Shown one piece after another: positions 1-9,558 of a stretch of DNA of 64,000 nucleotides. This stretch comes from an uncultured Schlesneria sp. Lineage in GTDB: Bacteria; Planctomycetota; Planctomycetia; Planctomycetales; Planctomycetaceae. The stretch lies in assembly GCA_903904835.1 (NCBI GenBank), contig CAIVEI010000074.1, forward strand, positions 1 through 64,000, written 5' to 3'. A model generated the notes under the pieces. The model did no database searches. It worked only from the letters and a program-made list of their open reading frames with translations, and was not told the origin of the DNA. Position numbers and translations under genes: made by a program. Each line of letters starts with the position of its first letter. The stretch's first letter is position 1.

Positions 1-11
1 CATAGTCAAAA

Positions 12-40
12 AGAAAACCCCTGCAAAACAGGGGTTTTCT
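12..40 (+). terminator. Rho-independent terminator
   Basis: A perfect 12-bp stem (12-23 with 29-40) closes a CAAAA loop, with a GC-rich core flanked by A and T runs. It would end transcription of a gene lying left of the window; the flanking A/T symmetry lets it work in both directions. Confidence 0.85.
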
Positions 41-55
41 CAAGCATTAGGAACG

Positions 56-117
56 CGTTGGGAAAGCGAACAAGTCTTCGGAACCGAGGGTTTGAGGTTC
101 GAGTCCTCACGGGTGCA
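56..117 (+). pseudogene. tRNA-Arg-like 3' remnant
   Basis: Positions 93-117 form a perfect tRNA T-arm (TGAGG, loop TTCGAGT, CCTCA) followed by an acceptor 3' strand CGGGTGC and discriminator A. Upstream, CTTCGGA resembles an anticodon loop reading TCG, and GCG..GCG resembles a D-stem. However, the anticodon stem pairs at only two positions, and no GCACCCG 5' acceptor strand lies between the terminator at 12-40 and this point, so a cloverleaf cannot close. I read it as a degraded or duplicated 3' end of a tRNA-Arg(TCG), the kind of sequence integrases leave as an attachment site. A divergent functional tRNA is less likely. Confidence 0.5.
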
Positions 118-153
118 TTTCTTATTTCACATCCATGGCCGAAAAGTGATGCC

Positions 154-369
154 ATGATTACCAATGACGTTGAACTCGGACAGACAGTGGCGCAATTGGA
201 GCGAATGTATCGAGCCTTGGCAGCGCTGCGGCGCGAGGTCTATCCCATAAATCCGCAGCAGTTTGCGTTGCTTGCGGAGGGTCCCGAAGAGGAAATCAGG
301 CGGCTGCAAGCCGCTATCGACAGCTACACCGGTCGAGATGAACTTGCGCGGCTCTACACACCCGCCTGA
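154..369 (+). CDS. Small protein resembling the N-terminal segment of HTH antitoxins
   Basis: A 71-residue acidic, helical protein beginning MITN and predicted to be mostly two amphipathic helices (residues about 10-28 and 45-62). The start and spacing resemble the N-terminal region (MITNxxxYxxTxAxxxxFexAL) that precedes an HTH domain in many chromosomal antitoxin-like proteins, but no HTH follows here. An in-frame TTG at 58 would extend it through the tRNA-like relic, so the ATG at 154 is preferred. No toxin-like gene is adjacent. The function is unknown and the family resemblance is tentative. Confidence 0.55.
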   Translation: MITNDVELGQTVAQLERMYRALAALRREVYPINPQQFALLAEGPEEEIRRLQAAIDSYTGRDELARLYTPA

Positions 370-635
370 AATTGCAATTGTTGATGCGTCATTCGTATCT
401 CACAGAATTGTGATACCGCTTCACCAAGCGGCCCAAAATTCAAATCCCAGTGCTTCAACAGTCTCGAATACGAGTCGCAGTTGAAATGCCAGGATTCTTG
501 CGAATTGCGAAGATCCGATAAAATTTGTGGATTGAATTGACTGAGCCTTGTAGGATGTCCGGTGAACCTCGATGGATCGGCGGTGTCCTGTTTAAGAGCA
601 ATTGCGGCCAGACTCAATCAACGAAGGACGTTCTC

Positions 636-1304
636 ATGACTCGCGCCGATCTAACTGACATCACATTTGTCCTTGATCGTTCCGGTTCCATGCAATCGAT
701 CAAGTCGGCGACAATTGAATCGTTTAACAGTTTCTTGCATTCCCAACGGACAGGTGACGGAACGGCCCAGATGTCGCTCGTCCAGTTCGATGACCATTTC
801 GAAACGAACTATCAGGCGATCCCGATTGAAAAGACGCCTGAATTGAACGAAATGACTTTCATTCCTCGCGCAAGTACCGCGTTGCTGGACGCAATGGGCC
901 GAACCATTCAATTGACCGGCGAGAGACTAAGAAACATGCCGGAAAACGAGCGACCTGGAACGGTTGTTTTCGTGACGTTGACCGATGGTTATGAGAACGC
1001 CAGTCGCGAATACACGTTGCAGCGTGTCAACGACATGATCCGCGAACAGCGAGACAAATATTCGTGGCAATTCATCTTCCTGGGTGCCAACCAGGATGCC
1101 ATCATCACTGCGGCAAAAATGGGAATGGGTGCCGGACAGGCGATGACTTTCGCGGCATCGCCAAAGGGAACCCATGGAGCTCTTCATGCATTCGATAAGA
1201 AAATGCACCTGATGCGAACGTCGAAGAGTTTTGGACTGGTCGATGCCATTGTCGAATTCGACGAGGCCGATCGAAATGCTGCTGCAGGTGAAACGCTCGC
1301 TTGA
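636..1304 (+). CDS. VWA-domain protein
   Basis: A 222-residue protein that is essentially one von Willebrand factor A domain. The metal-ion-dependent adhesion site is visible: DRSGSM at residues 14-19 (DxSxS), a Thr in the STALLDAM segment near 75, and LTDGYENAS near 120. No signal peptide or membrane segment is evident, so it is probably cytoplasmic, as for VWA proteins that bind partners in a Mg-dependent way. The ATG at 636 is chosen over upstream starts because AAGGACG lies six bases before it and the domain starts immediately after. It converges on the SecA-like gene. The binding partner cannot be told from context. Confidence 0.85.
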   Translation: MTRADLTDITFVLDRSGSMQSIKSATIESFNSFLHSQRTGDGTAQMSLVQFDDHFETNYQAIPIEKTPELNEMTFIPRASTALLDAMGRTIQLTGERLRNMPENERPGTVVFVTLTDGYENASREYTLQRVNDMIREQRDKYSWQFIFLGANQDAIITAAKMGMGAGQAMTFAASPKGTHGALHAFDKKMHLMRTSKSFGLVDAIVEFDEADRNAAAGETLA

Positions 1305-1401
1305 ATTAACGCGAAGGAATCTTTTTAGCCCGAAGCTCGAGCGAGGGTCTTGCTTTTTTCTTGCTTGCGCGTCGCGCTATGGTTAGCGTGCGCAGTCGAT
1401 C

Positions 1402-3345
1402 TTATTCGGCCAGTTCCAAATAGGGGTCTAGCCCCATCGCTTTGCACATTTTTTCCCGGGTACGTTCCTGCTTGAGCAATTGCTTCCGCTGCTTGCGTTC
1501 ATGATTTTCAATCATTCGCTGCGTGTGGCGGAATGTTCGAATCCATCCTGGTGGAAGTTCGCCTTCCGCATCTGGATTCGCATTCGCTCGTAATCGCTCG
1601 AGCTTTTCGAGCTTCAGGTATCGAAAAAGTTCGTCTTCCAGTGAAAGCCAGAACTGGTATGAACCGGGATCACCCTGCCGTGCCGCTCGACCGACAAGCT
1701 GACGGTCGATACGACGGTTCGTGTGCATTTCGGTCGCGATGACGTGTAGTCCACCATTCTTTCGAACGTCATCATGCAAAAGGATGTCGGTCCCTCGACC
1801 AGCCATGTTTGTGGCAATGGTAATGCGACCGGGCTGACCTGCCTGGGACACGATTTCGGCTTCAGCTTCATGAAACAGGGCATTGAGGATCTGGCAATCG
1901 ATGTCGCGAGCCCGCAGATCTTTGCCGAGAATTTCCGATGCTTCGACCGAGGGGGTACCGATTAATACAGCGCGGCCTGCCTGGTGCAACCGCACAATCT
2001 CGGGGACCAACGCTTTCCGCTTGGCATCTTGAGTCGTGAAAATACGTGGCGATAATCCTTCGCGAATGCAGGGGCGATGGGTTGGTATCGTGGTCACACC
2101 CAAACCATACGTATTCTGAAATTCGCGAGCTGCCTGAATACCGGTCCCTGTCATCCCGGCAATATTCTCGTACCGACGAAAAAACGTCTGCACAGTGATC
2201 CGAGCCGCTTCACCGGTTTCCGCAGTGATCGGTACCGATTCTTTGGCTTCGATTGCCTGATGCAGCCCCGCTTGCCACTTACGTCCTTCAAGTACACGGC
2301 CCGTTCCTTCATCGACGATCGCAATTTCCTCTTCTTTCGTGATGACGTAGTCACGACCGCGTTCGTAAGCGTACCTCGCTCGAATCGCCTGTTCGACATG
2401 AGTATAGAGCTTCTCGGAATCGAAGGAGTTCAACAGAGGTGGCTTGCTCGCCAACACGACTTTGCGAGTCCCCGCGTTTGTCAGTTCGACAGTCCGCTTG
2501 CCCGGGTCGAACAGAAAGTCGGTCGCTGCGGCCAATTGCGGCACGAGATCGCGAGACCAAGCCAATAACGCCTCAATCGCTGGGGTACTTTCTCGTTCGA
2601 GCCCAATGATCAGGGGGGTCACCGCATCGTCGATCAAAACGCTGTCCGCTTCATCGATGAGCGCAAAGTGGTGCCCCCGCTGCACTGGCCCGTCATCGGA
2701 CATTCCATCCGTTTGAAAGAGATGCGGTCGATGAATTTCGTCCAGCTTTGCACCGACTTTAAGACGATCACGCAAGAAATCGAAGCCGATTTCGCGGCTG
2801 GTGGCATACGTAATGTCCTTCCAATAGGCCCGTCGACGCTCGTCCGGTTCGCTCGCGGAAACGACACAACCGACACTCAACCCTAACTTCTCATAAACAG
2901 GCCCCATGTGATCGCAGTCACGTTTGGCGAGATAATCATTCACGGTCACCACGTGACACCCCCGGCCGGGAAGCGCTCTGAGATAGGCCGGTAACGTGGC
3001 AGTCAGCGTCTTACCTTCACCTGTCTGCATTTCCGCCAGCCCACCCTCGAACAACCCGATTCCACCGACAATCTGCACAAGGTAATGCTGTTGACTGATC
3101 ACCCTTCGCGACGCTTCCCGAACCAGCCCATAAGCTTCGGGCATCAGGACACTTAGCGGAGTCCCCGACTTAGAGCGCCAACGGAGATCTTTCCCCAGCT
3201 CGAGCAACTTTTCGTCACTCCAGTTCGAGTACGTGTCGGAAAGTGCCATGATCCGCTGAGCCAAGCTACGCCAACGCGAAACCCGTGCTGCCATCGGTCG
3301 CCCGCACGATTTCGTCAGATGCCAGAATTCAGACAAGGCAGACAT
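1402..3345 (-). CDS. Shortened SecA-like preprotein translocase ATPase
   Basis: About 647 residues. The DEAD-type SecA motor is intact: MQTGEGKT (Walker A), VTVNDYLAKRD, LIDEADSVLIDDA (DEAD box), ATNMAGRGTDI, and the arginine-finger motif VGRAARQGDPG with Ala where most SecAs have Gly. The protein stops about 70 residues after that motif, so the rest of the helical scaffold, the helical wing and the C-terminal Zn linker of the usual 850-900-residue SecA are missing. This suggests a SecA2-type accessory motor rather than the essential SecA. The ATG at 3345 is chosen because upstream in-frame sequence would run into the thioesterase gene. It lies 59 bp downstream of that gene on the same strand. 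Confidence 0.88.
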   Translation of the reverse strand: MSALSEFWHLTKSCGRPMAARVSRWRSLAQRIMALSDTYSNWSDEKLLELGKDLRWRSKSGTPLSVLMPEAYGLVREASRRVISQQHYLVQIVGGIGLFEGGLAEMQTGEGKTLTATLPAYLRALPGRGCHVVTVNDYLAKRDCDHMGPVYEKLGLSVGCVVSASEPDERRRAYWKDITYATSREIGFDFLRDRLKVGAKLDEIHRPHLFQTDGMSDDGPVQRGHHFALIDEADSVLIDDAVTPLIIGLERESTPAIEALLAWSRDLVPQLAAATDFLFDPGKRTVELTNAGTRKVVLASKPPLLNSFDSEKLYTHVEQAIRARYAYERGRDYVITKEEEIAIVDEGTGRVLEGRKWQAGLHQAIEAKESVPITAETGEAARITVQTFFRRYENIAGMTGTGIQAAREFQNTYGLGVTTIPTHRPCIREGLSPRIFTTQDAKRKALVPEIVRLHQAGRAVLIGTPSVEASEILGKDLRARDIDCQILNALFHEAEAEIVSQAGQPGRITIATNMAGRGTDILLHDDVRKNGGLHVIATEMHTNRRIDRQLVGRAARQGDPGSYQFWLSLEDELFRYLKLEKLERLRANANPDAEGELPPGWIRTFRHTQRMIENHERKQRKQLLKQERTREKMCKAMGLDPYLELAE

Positions 3346-3404
3346 GTTCGTTCCAGGGGCGACGGAAACGGTTTGGAAATGAATTGTGACAAACCACACG
3401 TGGT

Positions 3405-3785
3405 CTAGTTTGATGTGATCGAATCGGGCAAACGCTGAATCTTTCCCGCACGGTCTACGCAAGCAAGGGTACTCGTTGCCGACGCGAGCAATTTATCTCC
3501 ACAATGCAGTCGATAACTGTGTTCGATCTTCACTGCCGAGATCATTTCGACCTTGGTTGTCAGCGTGACGACATCGTCGTATCGCGCCGGGGAGTGATAG
3601 TTACACTGAAGACGTACGACAACAAGGAATAACCCAGCCTCTTCAATATCGCGATAACAGCCTCCCTGAGACCGCAATAACTCCGTTCGCCCTTGCTCAA
3701 AATAATTAAAAAACTGTGAATGATGCAAAAATCCCATCGCATCAGTTTCACAATAACGAACACGAATCTGAATCGAATGTTCCAT
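3405..3785 (-). CDS. Acyl-CoA thioesterase, hot-dog fold (4HBT/YbgC type)
   Basis: A 126-residue single hot-dog domain of the 4-hydroxybenzoyl-CoA thioesterase family. The N-terminal signature YCETDAMGFLHHSQFFNYFEQ places the catalytic Asp at residue 15, followed by the long hot-dog helix with ARTELLR-like content. Family members hydrolyse acyl-CoA thioesters in the cytoplasm; the chain length is not predictable here. A second ATG two codons upstream (3791) is possible. It precedes the SecA-like gene by 59 bp and follows the CBM9-like gene by 69 bp on the same strand, so loose co-transcription is possible. Confidence 0.85.
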   Translation of the reverse strand: MEHSIQIRVRYCETDAMGFLHHSQFFNYFEQGRTELLRSQGGCYRDIEEAGLFLVVVRLQCNYHSPARYDDVVTLTTKVEMISAVKIEHSYRLHCGDKLLASATSTLACVDRAGKIQRLPDSITSN

Positions 3786-3854
3786 CAGCATCGACGTTTT
3801 TCCAATATGGCGTCCATTGATTCCCGTGGAGACTGCTCAAGCGATCGCTTTTTC

Positions 3855-4508
3855 CTACGGAACAAGTTCAACAGTTTGCCACAAGCTGGGGTCTGATTCA
3901 AACGGAAACTCGCTTCCCACGGCGAGCGTCTGTTCGCCTAATTCGGAATCGTGGATCAGGTAATGAAAACCGATTCGGTTGTTAGTAGCGGGATCAAAGC
4001 CTGTGAAAACCTCGGCGGGAAACCAGGCATCAACCCAATAGCCCGACTTCGAGACGTCAGACTGAATTTTTACCAGTTCCGAGTTCGGAATGGGGGTTTC
4101 CTCCCGTGCTCGAGCGACTGGCAATGCCCTGACAATCGGCCCACCCTCTTTTGGCCCACCACCTATGGGACGAAGAACAAAATGGTGACAAAACCTGGTC
4201 GCTCGATGGACGGCCTGGGTGTTACGAGTATCAAACCACAACCAGACTCCGTCCGGACGGGCTTCGCCGACTGCGGCTTCAGGACGCTTTGACCGGCCAG
4301 AGACTTCGACGCTGACGGCAAACCCTTGGGGGTTCCAGGCCAATTTTACGCTGGCGAATTGTGAACTCTGATCCAGTTCGGCCAGCGACTGCAACTGACA
4401 GTCGCCGGGAAGATCGAGCAATCGACCCGAACTTCGAGGAATTTTCTCGATTCTGCGCACGCTGAATGACCAGCGAAACAGAAATCGAGGGGGCACAATC
4501 TGGTTCAA
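3855..4508 (-). CDS. CBM9-like/DOMON-type domain protein
   Basis: A 217-residue protein with the beta-rich pattern of a family-9 carbohydrate-binding-like domain. Features are the central VKLAWNPQGFAVSVEV strand pair, DGVWLWFDTRN, the conserved aromatic/His segment RATRFCHHFVL, and a C-terminal YWVDAWFPAEVFTGFDP followed by IGFHYLIHDSE. There is no obvious signal peptide, and no catalytic residues are recognisable. The gene sits 57 bp downstream of ftsH on the same strand, so it probably shares its transcript. The ligand and cellular site are unknown. The fold assignment is from pattern recognition only. Confidence 0.65.
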   Translation of the reverse strand: MNQIVPPRFLFRWSFSVRRIEKIPRSSGRLLDLPGDCQLQSLAELDQSSQFASVKLAWNPQGFAVSVEVSGRSKRPEAAVGEARPDGVWLWFDTRNTQAVHRATRFCHHFVLRPIGGGPKEGGPIVRALPVARAREETPIPNSELVKIQSDVSKSGYWVDAWFPAEVFTGFDPATNNRIGFHYLIHDSELGEQTLAVGSEFPFESDPSLWQTVELVP

Positions 4509-4565
4509 ATCAACTCTCTCTGTTGTTCTATGAGTCGATCAATCACAGGACGATTTGGACCCGAA

Positions 4566-6518
4566 TTATCCGTCAGACAAAGCGACGGTTTCACCTGAAC
4601 GACTGACAGGGGGACCAATAATGGCCGTGATCTCAGCCAGATCAAGCGATTCTTTTTCAACAAGCGACGCCGTGAGCGAATCCAGTTTTCCACGGTTTTC
4701 TGTCAGTACCTGAACGGCACGATCATTGGCTTGAATCAAAAATCGCTGAACTTCCGCGTCGATCACGCGGGCCGTATCGTCGCTATACTCACGCTGGTCG
4801 GTGGCCATTTCTTTGCCGAGAAACGGATGCTCTTCTCCATCACGAAACGCGACGGGCCCAATCGCATCGCTCATCCCCCAACGAGTGACCATGCGACGAG
4901 CGATCTGCGTGGCTCGCTTCAGGTCGTCTTCGGCACCAGCAGAGTATTCGTTGAAAACGAGTTTTTCCGCCGCTCGCCCGCCGAGCATGAAAGCGAGTTG
5001 CGAATGAAGGCGTTTCTCGCCAACGTTATATCGGTCTTCGTCCGGCATCAATTGCGTCACACCAAGTGCACGTCCGCGTGGAATAACCGTAATTTTGTGC
5101 ACAGGATCGACTTCCGGCAATAACCAGGCCAGCAGAGCATGACCGACCTCATGATATGCCGTCATTTCGCGTTCTTTGGGTCCGAGAACTTCTTCTCGTT
5201 TTGGTCCCATCAGGATCTTATCCCGGGCCTGATCAAAGTCGTCTGCTGTCACGTTGTCTCGATTTGCTCGAGCAGCGTTCAAGGCGGCTTCGTTCACAAG
5301 GTTCTTGAGTTCTGCACCGGAAAATCCGATCGATCCAGCCGCCACTGTGTTCAAGTCGACATTATCATTGAGAGGGACTTTTCGGCTATGCACTTTTAAG
5401 ATCGCCGCACGGCCAACTTTTGTCGGACGGTCGACCGTAACGTGACGGTCAAATCGGCCAGGTCGCAGCAATGCCGGATCAAGCACATCAGGACGATTGG
5501 TCGCGGCGATGACAATCACTGCCTCAGTCTGCTGGAATCCGTCCATCTCGCTGAGAATTTGATTCAGCGTCTGCTCCCGTTCGTCGTGTCCACCTCCCAG
5601 GCCTGCACCTCGGATGCGGCCAACGGCGTCAATTTCGTCAACGAATAGAATACATGGAGCACTTTCTTTCGCGGTTCGAAACATGTCTCGGACCCGGCTC
5701 GCCCCGACACCCACAAACATCTGAATGAATTCAGATCCATTGATGGCGAAGAACGGAACACCTGCTTCGCCAGCAGTAGCGCGGGCGAGCAATGTTTTTC
5801 CTGTTCCTGGTGGCCCCATCAACAGCACACCTTTGGGTATTTGTGCGCCCAAACGCTGAAACTTCGCGGGAGTCTTCAAAAACTCCACAATCTCTTGCAG
5901 ATCCTGTTTGGCATGTTCCATCGCCGCGACATCGTCGAATGTTGTCTGTTGTTCGTTTGGCTTGAACCGTTTGGCGGGACTGCGAATAAAGCTTCCTAGT
6001 GGGCCCGATCCAAATGGATCACTGTTTTTGCGGATCATCGTCCAGAGGAACCAGAATAGAAACGCGAACGGCAAAATCTGGATCAAAAGAAAGAGCAAAT
6101 CACGCGAGGTGAATGCACCGTCAGCGGACTTGGCCTTGATCTGCACTCCGTTGGCCATGAAGTGATTCTTCAGTTCATGATCCATCTGTACCGGAGGAAC
6201 CATTTCGAAATCGGACGTTAACTTCGGAATTTTGGGATCAGGGGATTCAGGAATTTTCTTCCAGTGCCCTTTGATATGGTCCCCCTGATATTCAACCCAC
6301 TCGATATTGCCCTTTTCCGCTTGTTTCCAGACGAAAACATAATCGACGGACGAACCTGTCGGTTTGTTGAGGTTGAAAAGGATAAAGGCAATTAATACGA
6401 ACGCAAAAAGCAACATGCCCCACGAGGGAGAGAACATTGACCCACCACTACCGTCGCGACGGACATCCCGGCGAGAAGACGAAGGGTCAGAACCATTGTT
6501 CGATGAGTCATCGGTCAT
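4566..6518 (-). CDS. ftsH: ATP-dependent zinc metalloprotease FtsH
   Basis: A 650-residue membrane-bound AAA+ protease that degrades misassembled membrane proteins and regulatory proteins. A Ser/Gly/Arg-rich cytoplasmic N-terminus is followed by TM1 (about 34-50), a periplasmic domain of about 90 residues and TM2 (about 141-161). Walker A is GPPGTGKT at 235-242 and Walker B ILFVDEID at 290-297. The second region of homology with Arg finger is at 341-358, and the zinc site HEVGH is at 456-460. A distal Asp ligand lies in [12 protein letters not shown]. Length and domain order are normal for the family. The unusually long Ser-rich N-terminus is typical of planctomycete paralogues. The ATG at 6518 gives a sensible start. 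Confidence 0.96.
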   Translation of the reverse strand: MTDDSSNNGSDPSSSRRDVRRDGSGGSMFSPSWGMLLFAFVLIAFILFNLNKPTGSSVDYVFVWKQAEKGNIEWVEYQGDHIKGHWKKIPESPDPKIPKLTSDFEMVPPVQMDHELKNHFMANGVQIKAKSADGAFTSRDLLFLLIQILPFAFLFWFLWTMIRKNSDPFGSGPLGSFIRSPAKRFKPNEQQTTFDDVAAMEHAKQDLQEIVEFLKTPAKFQRLGAQIPKGVLLMGPPGTGKTLLARATAGEAGVPFFAINGSEFIQMFVGVGASRVRDMFRTAKESAPCILFVDEIDAVGRIRGAGLGGGHDEREQTLNQILSEMDGFQQTEAVIVIAATNRPDVLDPALLRPGRFDRHVTVDRPTKVGRAAILKVHSRKVPLNDNVDLNTVAAGSIGFSGAELKNLVNEAALNAARANRDNVTADDFDQARDKILMGPKREEVLGPKEREMTAYHEVGHALLAWLLPEVDPVHKITVIPRGRALGVTQLMPDEDRYNVGEKRLHSQLAFMLGGRAAEKLVFNEYSAGAEDDLKRATQIARRMVTRWGMSDAIGPVAFRDGEEHPFLGKEMATDQREYSDDTARVIDAEVQRFLIQANDRAVQVLTENRGKLDSLTASLVEKESLDLAEITAIIGPPVSRSGETVALSDG

Positions 6519-6674
6519 GCGTTAATCCGGGTGAAGGCGATTCGCGGTTAAGGATGCTGGGAATTGTAGCCAGTTTTACGTTTATGGCGATGCTAGCGTA
6601 ACAAACTTTGCGTCGCGACAAGATACTCAACAAGACTTGAATTGATCGTAATTCAGCCAAGAACTGAATCCGTG

Positions 6675-7586
6675 TTAATCTTTCCACCAGTACCTGACAA
6701 TGCATTTCAGCGCCTGAAAGCCATCCTTCATGCCAATGTGCTTGCCCTCTTGATACGTGCGACCGTGATAGCTGATCGACATTTCGTAAACACGCAGTCG
6801 GCGTCGAGCAACTTTCGCAGTCAATTCCGGTTCAATGCCAAACCGATTTTGCTTCAATGTCGGCCAAATGTCTGCCAACGCCTGTTTAGTAAAAACCTTA
6901 TAGCATGTCTCCATGTCAGTCAGGTTCAGATTCGTGAACCCGTTTGAAATCATTGTCAAAACCATATTGCCGACGGAATGCCAGAAGTAGAGAACGCGGT
7001 GCTCGTGCCCTCCCAAGAACCGACTGCCGTAGACCACGTCCGCCGATCCATCGATGATCGGATGCAATAATCGAGGGTATTCTTCAGGATTATATTCCAG
7101 ATCCGCATCCTGGATCACAATTGCATCGCCAGTCGCTTTGGAAAACCCGGTCCGAACTGCCGCCCCCTTACCTTTATTCACTTGGTGATATGACACGATA
7201 ATGGAATTCATCGGATCAGGATTCGCCGCATTTTCCTGTTCCAACTTCTGAAGAATCTCTTTCGTATTGTCCTTGCTGCAATCCTCAACGAGAACCAGTT
7301 GCTTTCGGATCGGGACGGCACGAACCCTGTCGATCAGGACTCGTAAAGTTCGCTCTTCATTGTAGATGGGGATGACAACAGACAAGAGGAAATTATCGGG
7401 AATCGCATAAATTCCCAATTGACGGCACGCCGCCTCTCCCAGTGTGGCTTTGAGGGTTTCAAACCACTTCTCTGAATAGGGAAGTACTTTTAAGTCAAAT
7501 TCCTCTGATATCATTCCGGCTCCAAGACTCAAGTCGCGAACTTTTTTATCCGCAATGCCAACGCCATGAAGCGTCAAGGTTGTCAA
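6675..7586 (-). CDS. GT2 family glycosyltransferase (DPM1-like)
   Basis: A 303-residue protein. After a 66-residue extension it has a GT-A domain opening [12 protein letters not shown], with VEDCSKDNT at about 100 and the metal-binding DAD at 160-162 ([14 protein letters not shown]). GSRFLGG and a late [21 protein letters not shown] segment are typical of dolichyl-/polyprenyl-phosphate sugar transferases. No C-terminal membrane helices are present, so it resembles soluble or peripheral DPM1-type enzymes. The likely product is a polyprenyl-phosphate sugar or another glycolipid precursor. It is divergent from the DUF4432 gene with about 200 bp between, and the promoters of both probably lie there. 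Confidence 0.88.
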   Translation of the reverse strand: MTTLTLHGVGIADKKVRDLSLGAGMISEEFDLKVLPYSEKWFETLKATLGEAACRQLGIYAIPDNFLLSVVIPIYNEERTLRVLIDRVRAVPIRKQLVLVEDCSKDNTKEILQKLEQENAANPDPMNSIIVSYHQVNKGKGAAVRTGFSKATGDAIVIQDADLEYNPEEYPRLLHPIIDGSADVVYGSRFLGGHEHRVLYFWHSVGNMVLTMISNGFTNLNLTDMETCYKVFTKQALADIWPTLKQNRFGIEPELTAKVARRRLRVYEMSISYHGRTYQEGKHIGMKDGFQALKCIVRYWWKD

Positions 7587-7783
7587 TTTTCGTAGTGTCG
7601 GCGTACAGCCGAAACAAGCCGAGTCATGTCGGACTTCCGGCCCGCAAGCCGTAGCCCCTGCTACAAAACAGCTTGCGCGGGCGGCACGTACACAAAAAAT
7701 GACAGCCTCGTCGCGAAGACTGGCCTGTTGTTGTACATTCTGGAGGCGTTTCTGTCACCCGATACCCCACCCTTGAGGCAGAC

Positions 7784-8953
7784 ATGACGATCCAGACGCT
7801 TGTTTTGACTGACGCAGACGCAGGAGTTCATCTCGATCATGGCGAACTGCGACCAAACGGCTTGATGGAACTACCAGGCTCACCAAATTGGTCCATTCGA
7901 TGGCGAACCTTACGCGGAGGTGTCTCCGAAGGAGTCGACGTCGTCGAACTCGACAACGGCCACCTCTCGCTCTCCATTCTTCCCACGCGCGGGATGGGTA
8001 TCTGGAAGGGGCGATACCACGACCTGCCTTTGGAGTGGAAATCGCCAGTCGAGCGACCCGTACACCCATCGTTCGTTAATCAACTCGATCGAGGAAGCCT
8101 CGGCTGGTTACACGGCTTTAACGAACTTCTCTGCCGCTGTGGGCTGGCCTTCAACGGCCCCCCAGGAGACGATCAAGGCGAAAAACTGACCCTGCACGGG
8201 CGAATCGCCAACACACCGGCTCACCGGGTTGAAATCAAAGTCGACACCTCCGGAGCAGGTTCGTTAGAAGTTCGAGGAATCGTTGACGAATGCTCGATGT
8301 TTGGGCCACGCTGGAGAATGACGTCGACTTTCCGACTTGAGGCCGGGTCGAATCGTTGCTCAATCATCGATGACATCACCAATCTCGGAGGCCAATCCGC
8401 CGAACTTTCGCTGCTGTACCACATCAATATCGGTCGGCCGTTCCTCGAACCCTACGCGTCCTATTTCGTTCCAAGTGTCGAAGTCGCCCCGCGCGATCCG
8501 CGTGCCGCCGAAGGAATCGACAACTTTAATATCTACGGAGCACCGGTCGCCGGCTTCGCCGAGCAAGCCTACTTCCATACGCCACTCGGCGGAGCGGACG
8601 GCTGGTCGACGGCTCTGTTGGCCAATTCAAGCGGCTACGCCGGATTTGCAGTCCATTTCCAGACCCGTCAGTTACCAACATTCACCGTCTGGAAGAACAC
8701 GGTCGCAGAAGCCGACGGCTACGTGACAGGCTTGGAACCTGGCATCAATTTTCCAAATTTCCGAGCGACCGAACGGCAACAAGGCCGTTTGCCAAAGATT
8801 CAACCCGGCCATTCCTATCGCAGCGAACTCGCCCTTGAAGTCGCCGACACACTGGAATCCGTCCGCCAGATCCAGGACCGAATTAACCATATTCAGGGAA
8901 CAGCCGTCCCCACAATCCACCGCCAACCAGCCCCTCGACTGTCCGGCAAGTAG
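7784..8953 (+). CDS. DUF4432 aldose 1-epimerase-like protein
   Basis: A 389-residue beta-rich protein of the galactose-mutarotase-like superfamily (DUF4432). Characteristic segments are LSILPTRGMGIWKG near 65-78, GWLHGFNELLCRCGL near 108-122, LHGRIANTPAH, a central LLYHINIGRPF and the terminal TGLEPGINFPNFRATE. These supply the His/Glu pair expected for ring opening or binding of a sugar. GAGGCA sits just before the ATG at 7784. Substrate unknown; a sugar mutarotase or sugar-binding role is inferred. The last 150 bp of its coding sequence are repeated, diverged, at 9391-9540. Confidence 0.9.
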   Translation: MTIQTLVLTDADAGVHLDHGELRPNGLMELPGSPNWSIRWRTLRGGVSEGVDVVELDNGHLSLSILPTRGMGIWKGRYHDLPLEWKSPVERPVHPSFVNQLDRGSLGWLHGFNELLCRCGLAFNGPPGDDQGEKLTLHGRIANTPAHRVEIKVDTSGAGSLEVRGIVDECSMFGPRWRMTSTFRLEAGSNRCSIIDDITNLGGQSAELSLLYHINIGRPFLEPYASYFVPSVEVAPRDPRAAEGIDNFNIYGAPVAGFAEQAYFHTPLGGADGWSTALLANSSGYAGFAVHFQTRQLPTFTVWKNTVAEADGYVTGLEPGINFPNFRATERQQGRLPKIQPGHSYRSELALEVADTLESVRQIQDRINHIQGTAVPTIHRQPAPRLSGK

Positions 8954-9044
8954 ATTTTAAACCTGCATGCGGCCTGAGAGAAAGTGAAACACGCGAGACC
9001 TTCAACAATGGGCCTATTTTTTGTTAAGAGCGGAGACCCTGACG

Positions 9045-9281
9045 ATGGAGGCAATCAACCCAATTTTACCAGACGAAGTCTTTACCTAAGCAGCGCGCGT
9101 GTTGGAATTTGTTGCGAAGACGCCCGAACAACAGCGGTTTTACGACTCGCAACTGAAATTTCAACGGGACGAAGCAGCCCGCAACACATTCGCGAGAAAA
9201 GAAGCTCTTCGAGAAGGTCGTGAAGAAGACGTGTTGCTCGGTCGAATCGCGACCTTTGAAGAACTGCTCGGAATCAAATGA
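9045..9281 (+). pseudogene. Rpn/PD-(D/E)XK nuclease-transposase family remnant
   Basis: A GTG-initiated frame at 9099 encodes about 60 residues (VLEFVAKTPEQQRFYDSQLK ... EALREGREEDVLLGRI) matching the charged C-terminal tail typical of Rpn-family recombination-promoting nucleases. The same frame is open from an ATG at 9045 (MEAINPILPDEVFT), interrupted by a TAA at 9087. The entire catalytic nuclease domain is absent. This is a decayed 3' end rather than a functional gene. Confidence 0.65.
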
Positions 9282-9390
9282 TCAGAGAATTGAAGAATTG
9301 TCGAAACAGGATTCGGTGTTATTGACCGAAATTGTTTCGAATCTTCGAGAACAGCCTCGCAGCCGCAGCCCTTTCTCGACCGTCGAATCC

Positions 9391-9540
9391 CGAGCCAGCG
9401 AACGTCAATACGGTCGTTTGCCAAAGTTCCAGCCCGGTCATTCCTACCGCACCGATCTCGCAGTCGAAGTCGCCGATACACTCGAATCCTTAGGCGAGCA
9501 CCAAGACCGAATCAATCGAATCCAGGGAACAACCGCTCCA
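9391..9540 (+). pseudogene. Duplicated 3' fragment of a DUF4432 gene
   Basis: The translation RASERQYGRLPKFQPGHSYR... IQGTTAPT is a clear diverged copy of the DUF4432 C-terminus encoded at 8762-8911 (RATERQQGRLPKIQPGHSYR... IQGTAVPT), with the same length and no gap. The rest of the second copy is missing; its 5' side now abuts the Rpn remnant. It is best read as the surviving tail of a paralogous gene replaced or deleted by a past insertion. Confidence 0.75.
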
Positions 9541-9558
9541 ACCTTTCCGCATTTGAAA

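Noticed and set aside
58-369. TTG-started 103-codon frame covering the tRNA-like relic
   Set aside because: The first 32 codons overlap the structured tRNA remnant and have no ribosome site; the ATG at 154 opens the recognisable small protein.
2077-2568. 163-codon plus-strand frame
   Set aside because: It is antisense to the SecA-like motor whose motifs are intact.
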